64,000 bases of DNA from Schistosoma haematobium. Its lineage: Eukaryota > Platyhelminthes > Trematoda > Strigeidida > Schistosomatidae. This document shows, piece by piece, positions 60,220-64,000 of this stretch (positions within the stretch are counted from its first letter, which is position 1; every line of letters starts with the position of its first letter). A program made the translations under genes and the position numbers. The notes under the pieces were generated by a model, which did no database searches, was not told the origin of the DNA, and was given only the letters and a program-made list of their open reading frames with translations. The stretch is taken from assembly GCF_000699445.3 (NCBI RefSeq), contig NC_067201.1, positions 11,463,501-11,527,500 of the forward strand, written 5' to 3'.

Positions 60220-60762
60220 GAATGACGTCCCGTAGCAATGAGATGTATTTACAATTGATTGATCAGTGGGTGGGATCTGACACACATGACATTGATCACT
60301 ATTTCCGTCAAACAAATGAAAATTCAGAAGCAAATTAAATTTATTTGAGTTACGCGTATTTTGTAAATTCATCCTTTTGTAGTGATAGATAAGTCACCAT
60401 ACTCTAGAATTGCAGCATGCAGGAGTAAAGCCTCTGTGTGCGAAAGCAAGTCATGCTACTGACTAGTGTATAGACAGAAACGGATGTCGGTAGTAAGCTG
60501 ACATACGACTGACAACGAAATAATCATTGCAATATCCCATTCCTCAACGGACACTCCGGTCACACAGGAATAAAACGCGGAAATCAAAAGACATCAAGAC
60601 TTAACCTGACATTTGAAGGATTGTTATTTCGAAAAGATAATTTCACTTCAATACAAATATACAAATTAGGCGATTTTCACCGGTGTACAGTAGTGATATG
60701 TGATATGTGAAATGTAAAAAAGACAGTTGCAAAAATGATTGATTTCGGAAGCCAACAATTCC

Positions 60763-63700
60763 TCATGCTGTTCTGTACGGTGAGCGTCCAACGTAATTGC
60801 CGCTGAAATCGGGTAAGAAAGATGAGACGTTAGTAAGTTCATTAAGTCGATGAGACAAAGTTCATCAGTGATTTTCTCATGTTCATTTATTATTATCATT
60901 GAAGTTGGAACATCGACACGTATTCACACTCGTCACAATGAAAATCAACCATTGTTGATGATATTCATGAAACTACGTGTAGATATCAGTAGTCGGATTA
61001 CAGGTAGAAATTTGAAAGGAGATATTGATCATGTCAAAGTCTGTGTAATACTAGTAATGAAAATTCCATTCTGATATTCATGCCAATTCAAGTGTTTGTA
61101 AAATGTAGTGAAGTTCATATTCAAAAGAGTTGGCTTAGATCACAATGAGTACATTGTTGATGATCACCGATTCATCGTCGATTCCGTTAATATTCGGTTA
61201 CATAGCAAACGTAACTACAACAGATGAAATGTGATTTACGTAGGTTTAAACATACAACAGTGATCTATTCTAATCGTGACAAAAGTAGGCATTAGTTGTG
61301 ACGGAGTTAAAAATGACAGGCAATAATTTCCAGGATAGCAAGTGTCTATTTAGGTAGCAACGAGAGTTTTAGCGGATCAATTGAAATAGAGCGTACCAGT
61401 AATATTGGTAAACAACAGCCAAATTGAACTCCACTACAAACAACATCCGATCATGAAGAAAGTATGCAGAAGGGAGTTATAATGGGAAGAGCAGGTCACA
61501 AATCATTTAATTAAATGAGAATGATCTTGCTAATGACTTACCCAGGACCATAGTTACACACGATGCTGAGTCCGTATGGGAAATTCGGACATTTCGTGAC
61601 ACCACATCCAACATCCGTAGTGTCTTCCCAGACAAGCTGAAATGAATCAAGTGACAGTGAGCTATTGAATAGTGTATTGGGAGAGGACACATTCATACAA
61701 ATCGTTCACTTAAATCAGCAACAGTCAAAGATCACAACGATGTGAAAAACTTGATTTGTTGGGCAGAGTGTAGACCATTCTAACATAGACAACAAACGTG
61801 TATATGACAATGGATAGTTGGTTACTACACGTAGACATGTTAGACAGTTTCATGGATCGACCTCGAAATCACTAGTCCGTGTCTATACGACTTTGTCTGA
61901 AGTAGTTATTTTAACAAGAATGCTTTGTAATCGTTCTAATGCTTACCTGAGTATAATGACCACACTGACCCATACGACATGTTCTCGTGTAGAAGTCGTA
62001 ATTCTTGTATTCATCCAACCATAATTGGAATCCGCTTGATAGAAATGAACAAACAATAGCAATCAATCGAAACATGAATCCGAACATTTGGAAAAATGAA
62101 CAGCTAATTACAAGAGTATTATCACACGTTTAATTGAGGGGAGAAGAAGGATCTCACTGTACAGTTGTAGGTGTGCACGTCGATGAATATCACGAAGTAA
62201 CCACACACTGCGGTGATTGACTGTGAACATCTGATTAACTAATATATGGTAAATGAGATATTTGACTATTAACAGTTTCCCGATTGCACACAGATGTGGG
62301 TGCATTTTTGACAAGCATGTGAATATCTGGGTGCGAGATTCAGCCTATCTCAACGCACTAACTACATCATTGCAATGTTTAGTTGAAGTGAATTTTCAAT
62401 GAGTTGAGCTGAGTGACATTGGTCTGTGGTCACACTCGTTACAATCAGTTCAAGATTTAGATTCAACAACTTGTTGAGTCTCACACTAATCACTTATGTT
62501 CATCTCACAATCGTCCTCAATATTTCCTCACTCATCTATCATCGACAAACAGACCTTCCGAACCACATCGTCGAGTGTGGAGTGACAGGCGGCATAGTTC
62601 ACAAATGTGTGTTCCTAAACGTTTGTGGTGTTTGGAGTGACGTTTCGTAGTTGGTTTGCATCGAGTATGCGTTCACAGATTGGTTAGAAAGCAACAGTCT
62701 GAAAAGAAGTAGGTGTGCATCTGATGACGGTGTATGTCGATTAGATCGATATAACACTTCTGCGAATGCAGACCACATGCTTGCAAGTCTACGAGTTGAA
62801 CAAATTCATATATTTAACACAATGCACATGACACTTACGTGTTTATGTCTTTCGCACCGGCCCAATTCTGTCCAACATATTGGAATGCCGGTATTTTACG
62901 ATCAGCATTTGTGTCATGTCCAACACGACATTGATCAGACAGAATTTGTGCTTTCTTTTCCAATTCCACATTCCATTTCTGTAAACATGTGGTTAATTAA
63001 CGAGCAAATCAAACGGTTAATTGATCAATTGATAATGTAATTATTGCTTTATTTACTTAAAATCGATGAGGCGAATGAAGTGGTATCGAATGTCACTCGT
63101 TGTCATCAGTGCCGTCACGTTGACGTGATATAATTAGTAGATTTTCATTTTTTCCACTAGTTAGTCAGAAACTGCAAAACATTGTTCATCTCTTATGAAT
63201 TCACGCGAACCATGTGAACGAAGTTCGTTCGCCTATACGCACCATTCTCACCAAACTACACATCACTAACCACGCTCACTCAAATCAGACAAATGCACAG
63301 TTGAGAACACTGTCTACAACCACACAATGATTTCGACCAGTGAGCTATCTACTCTACAACACATTACACCGATAACCTCATTTGAGTGGCCAAGAACTGC
63401 TACCTGCAGTCAGCCATAACCAACCAATCAACCAATCAACTTCTCCCTCCCTCCTTCTCTCTCTCTCTCATCATCACACCATGTCCACAATGAGACCAGC
63501 TGAAACGTACACTGAAATCAATTTGTCTCAATCAAAACATAATTGTGCTGAACAATCAAGTTAAACAATCACTCTTCTTACCAGTGGTTTTATGGAGACT
63601 GCTATCGGTTGCCCAACAAGCTGACCATTTTGAACAGATTGTCTTGCCTTATTGTGTAGAGTTAACAACTCATTCCTCATCGTATCATTCAACTGCGCAT

Positions 63701-63767
63701 GAACACAGCAACATACAAGTGAACACAGCAACAACACGACTGATGAAAACTCGGAATTGGAAGACAT
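60763..63767 (-). CDS. VAL (SCP/TAPS, CAP superfamily) protein, gene F
   Basis: Exons on the minus strand: 63767-63582, 62978-62839, 62034-61947, 61636-61542, 60802-60763; 182 codons plus stop. It is closely related to B and C: the signal peptide ends CVHA, exon 1 then reads QLNDTMRNELLTLHNKARQ, and the later exons carry GQNWAG, CGHYTQLVWEDTT and CNYGPGGNYVG. Differences from B/C in exon 1 include NDT for DDA (a new N27-D-T sequon) and SIKPL for SMKPL. Introns differ from B at many sites. Its surroundings repeat the palindrome 2 arm, and whether it has its own mirror twin beyond the window cannot be seen. Confidence 0.9.
63431..63472. repeat. CT-rich microsatellite in intron 1 of gene F
   Basis: Shorter version of the tract in gene B, with CTCCCTCCCTCCTTCTCTCT units. 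Confidence 0.75.
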
Positions 63768-63830
63768 TTCGATGAGACCAGAATTTCACAGTCTGTCTGA
63801 CTTGCGAACAATCACTTGTTGACTTTCACA

Positions 63831-63838
63831 TATATATA
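63831..63838 (-). promoter_or_regulatory. TATA box of VAL gene F
   Basis: The TATATATA tract lies about 65 bases upstream of the ATG on the minus strand, as in gene B. Confidence 0.5.
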
Positions 63839-64000
63839 CACCCACCATGAGATCAGGTTCATCAACATAAGTCATGGTGACTAAACTAACTACTCAGAAG
63901 TGTCAATTTGTCTTATGAATATAGGATTATATTTGTGCAGAATAATAAACAGCCGTGTAACCAGTTATGAATCAGTAGGGCTAAAGGGCGGTGTCTACAC

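Noticed and set aside
1..64000. CRISPR array, bacterial operon or riboswitch
   Set aside because: The window is eukaryotic, with spliced genes and retroelements; no regularly spaced short repeats or prokaryotic gene context was seen.

Overview
The window looks like genomic DNA of a blood fluke (Schistosoma sp.). It is AT-rich and intron-rich and carries no long cellular ORF. Its only host gene family is the venom allergen-like (VAL) branch of the SCP/TAPS (CAP) proteins. The rest is schistosome-type mobile DNA: Ty3/gypsy LTR elements, RTE-clade (SR2-like) and CR1-like LINE fragments, Penelope-like scraps, and tRNA-derived SINEs with a hammerhead motif resembling the SM-alpha family. The species cannot be decided from the sequence.

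I reconstructed six complete VAL genes (called A to F here). Each has five exons of 186, 140, 88, 95 and 40 nt with phases 0, 2, 0, 2 and encodes a 182-residue secreted protein. They are A (+, 7482-12299), B (-, 24579-27645), C (+, 30267-33333), D (-, 34998-39173), E (+, 45609-49783) and F (-, 60763-63767). There are also broken copies: exon 1 relics at 1182-1301 and 5072-5191, and an orphan exon 2 at 22006-22145.

The array is built from three large inverted repeats. Palindrome 1 (arms 1-2211 and 4161-6372) is cut by the window start and holds only relics. Palindrome 2 (arms about 23440-28307 and 29605-34472) holds B and C, transcribed away from each other. Palindrome 3 (arms about 34775-40782 and 44000-50005) holds D and E, also divergent. 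F lies in a further, more diverged copy of the palindrome 2 arm. Within a palindrome the arms are almost identical, while F differs from B and C at many sites, so the arms look homogenised by gene conversion or very recently duplicated.

Region by region: 1-6.4 kb palindrome 1; 7.0-12.3 kb gene A; 12.3-15.6 kb old repeats; 15.6-21.1 kb an RTE element split by gypsy copy 1 (16345-20482); 21.1-23.4 kb VAL and RTE debris; 23.4-34.5 kb palindrome 2; 34.8-50.0 kb palindrome 3; 50.05-54.16 kb gypsy copy 2; 54.2-59.7 kb repeat mosaic with a solo LTR; 59.7-64 kb SINE and gene F.

The two gypsy copies share the same three coding lesions and an almost identical interior but carry different LTR variants. 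Three SINE copies sit in sense orientation downstream of B, C and F, and each carries a hammerhead-like fold with an altered cleavage site.
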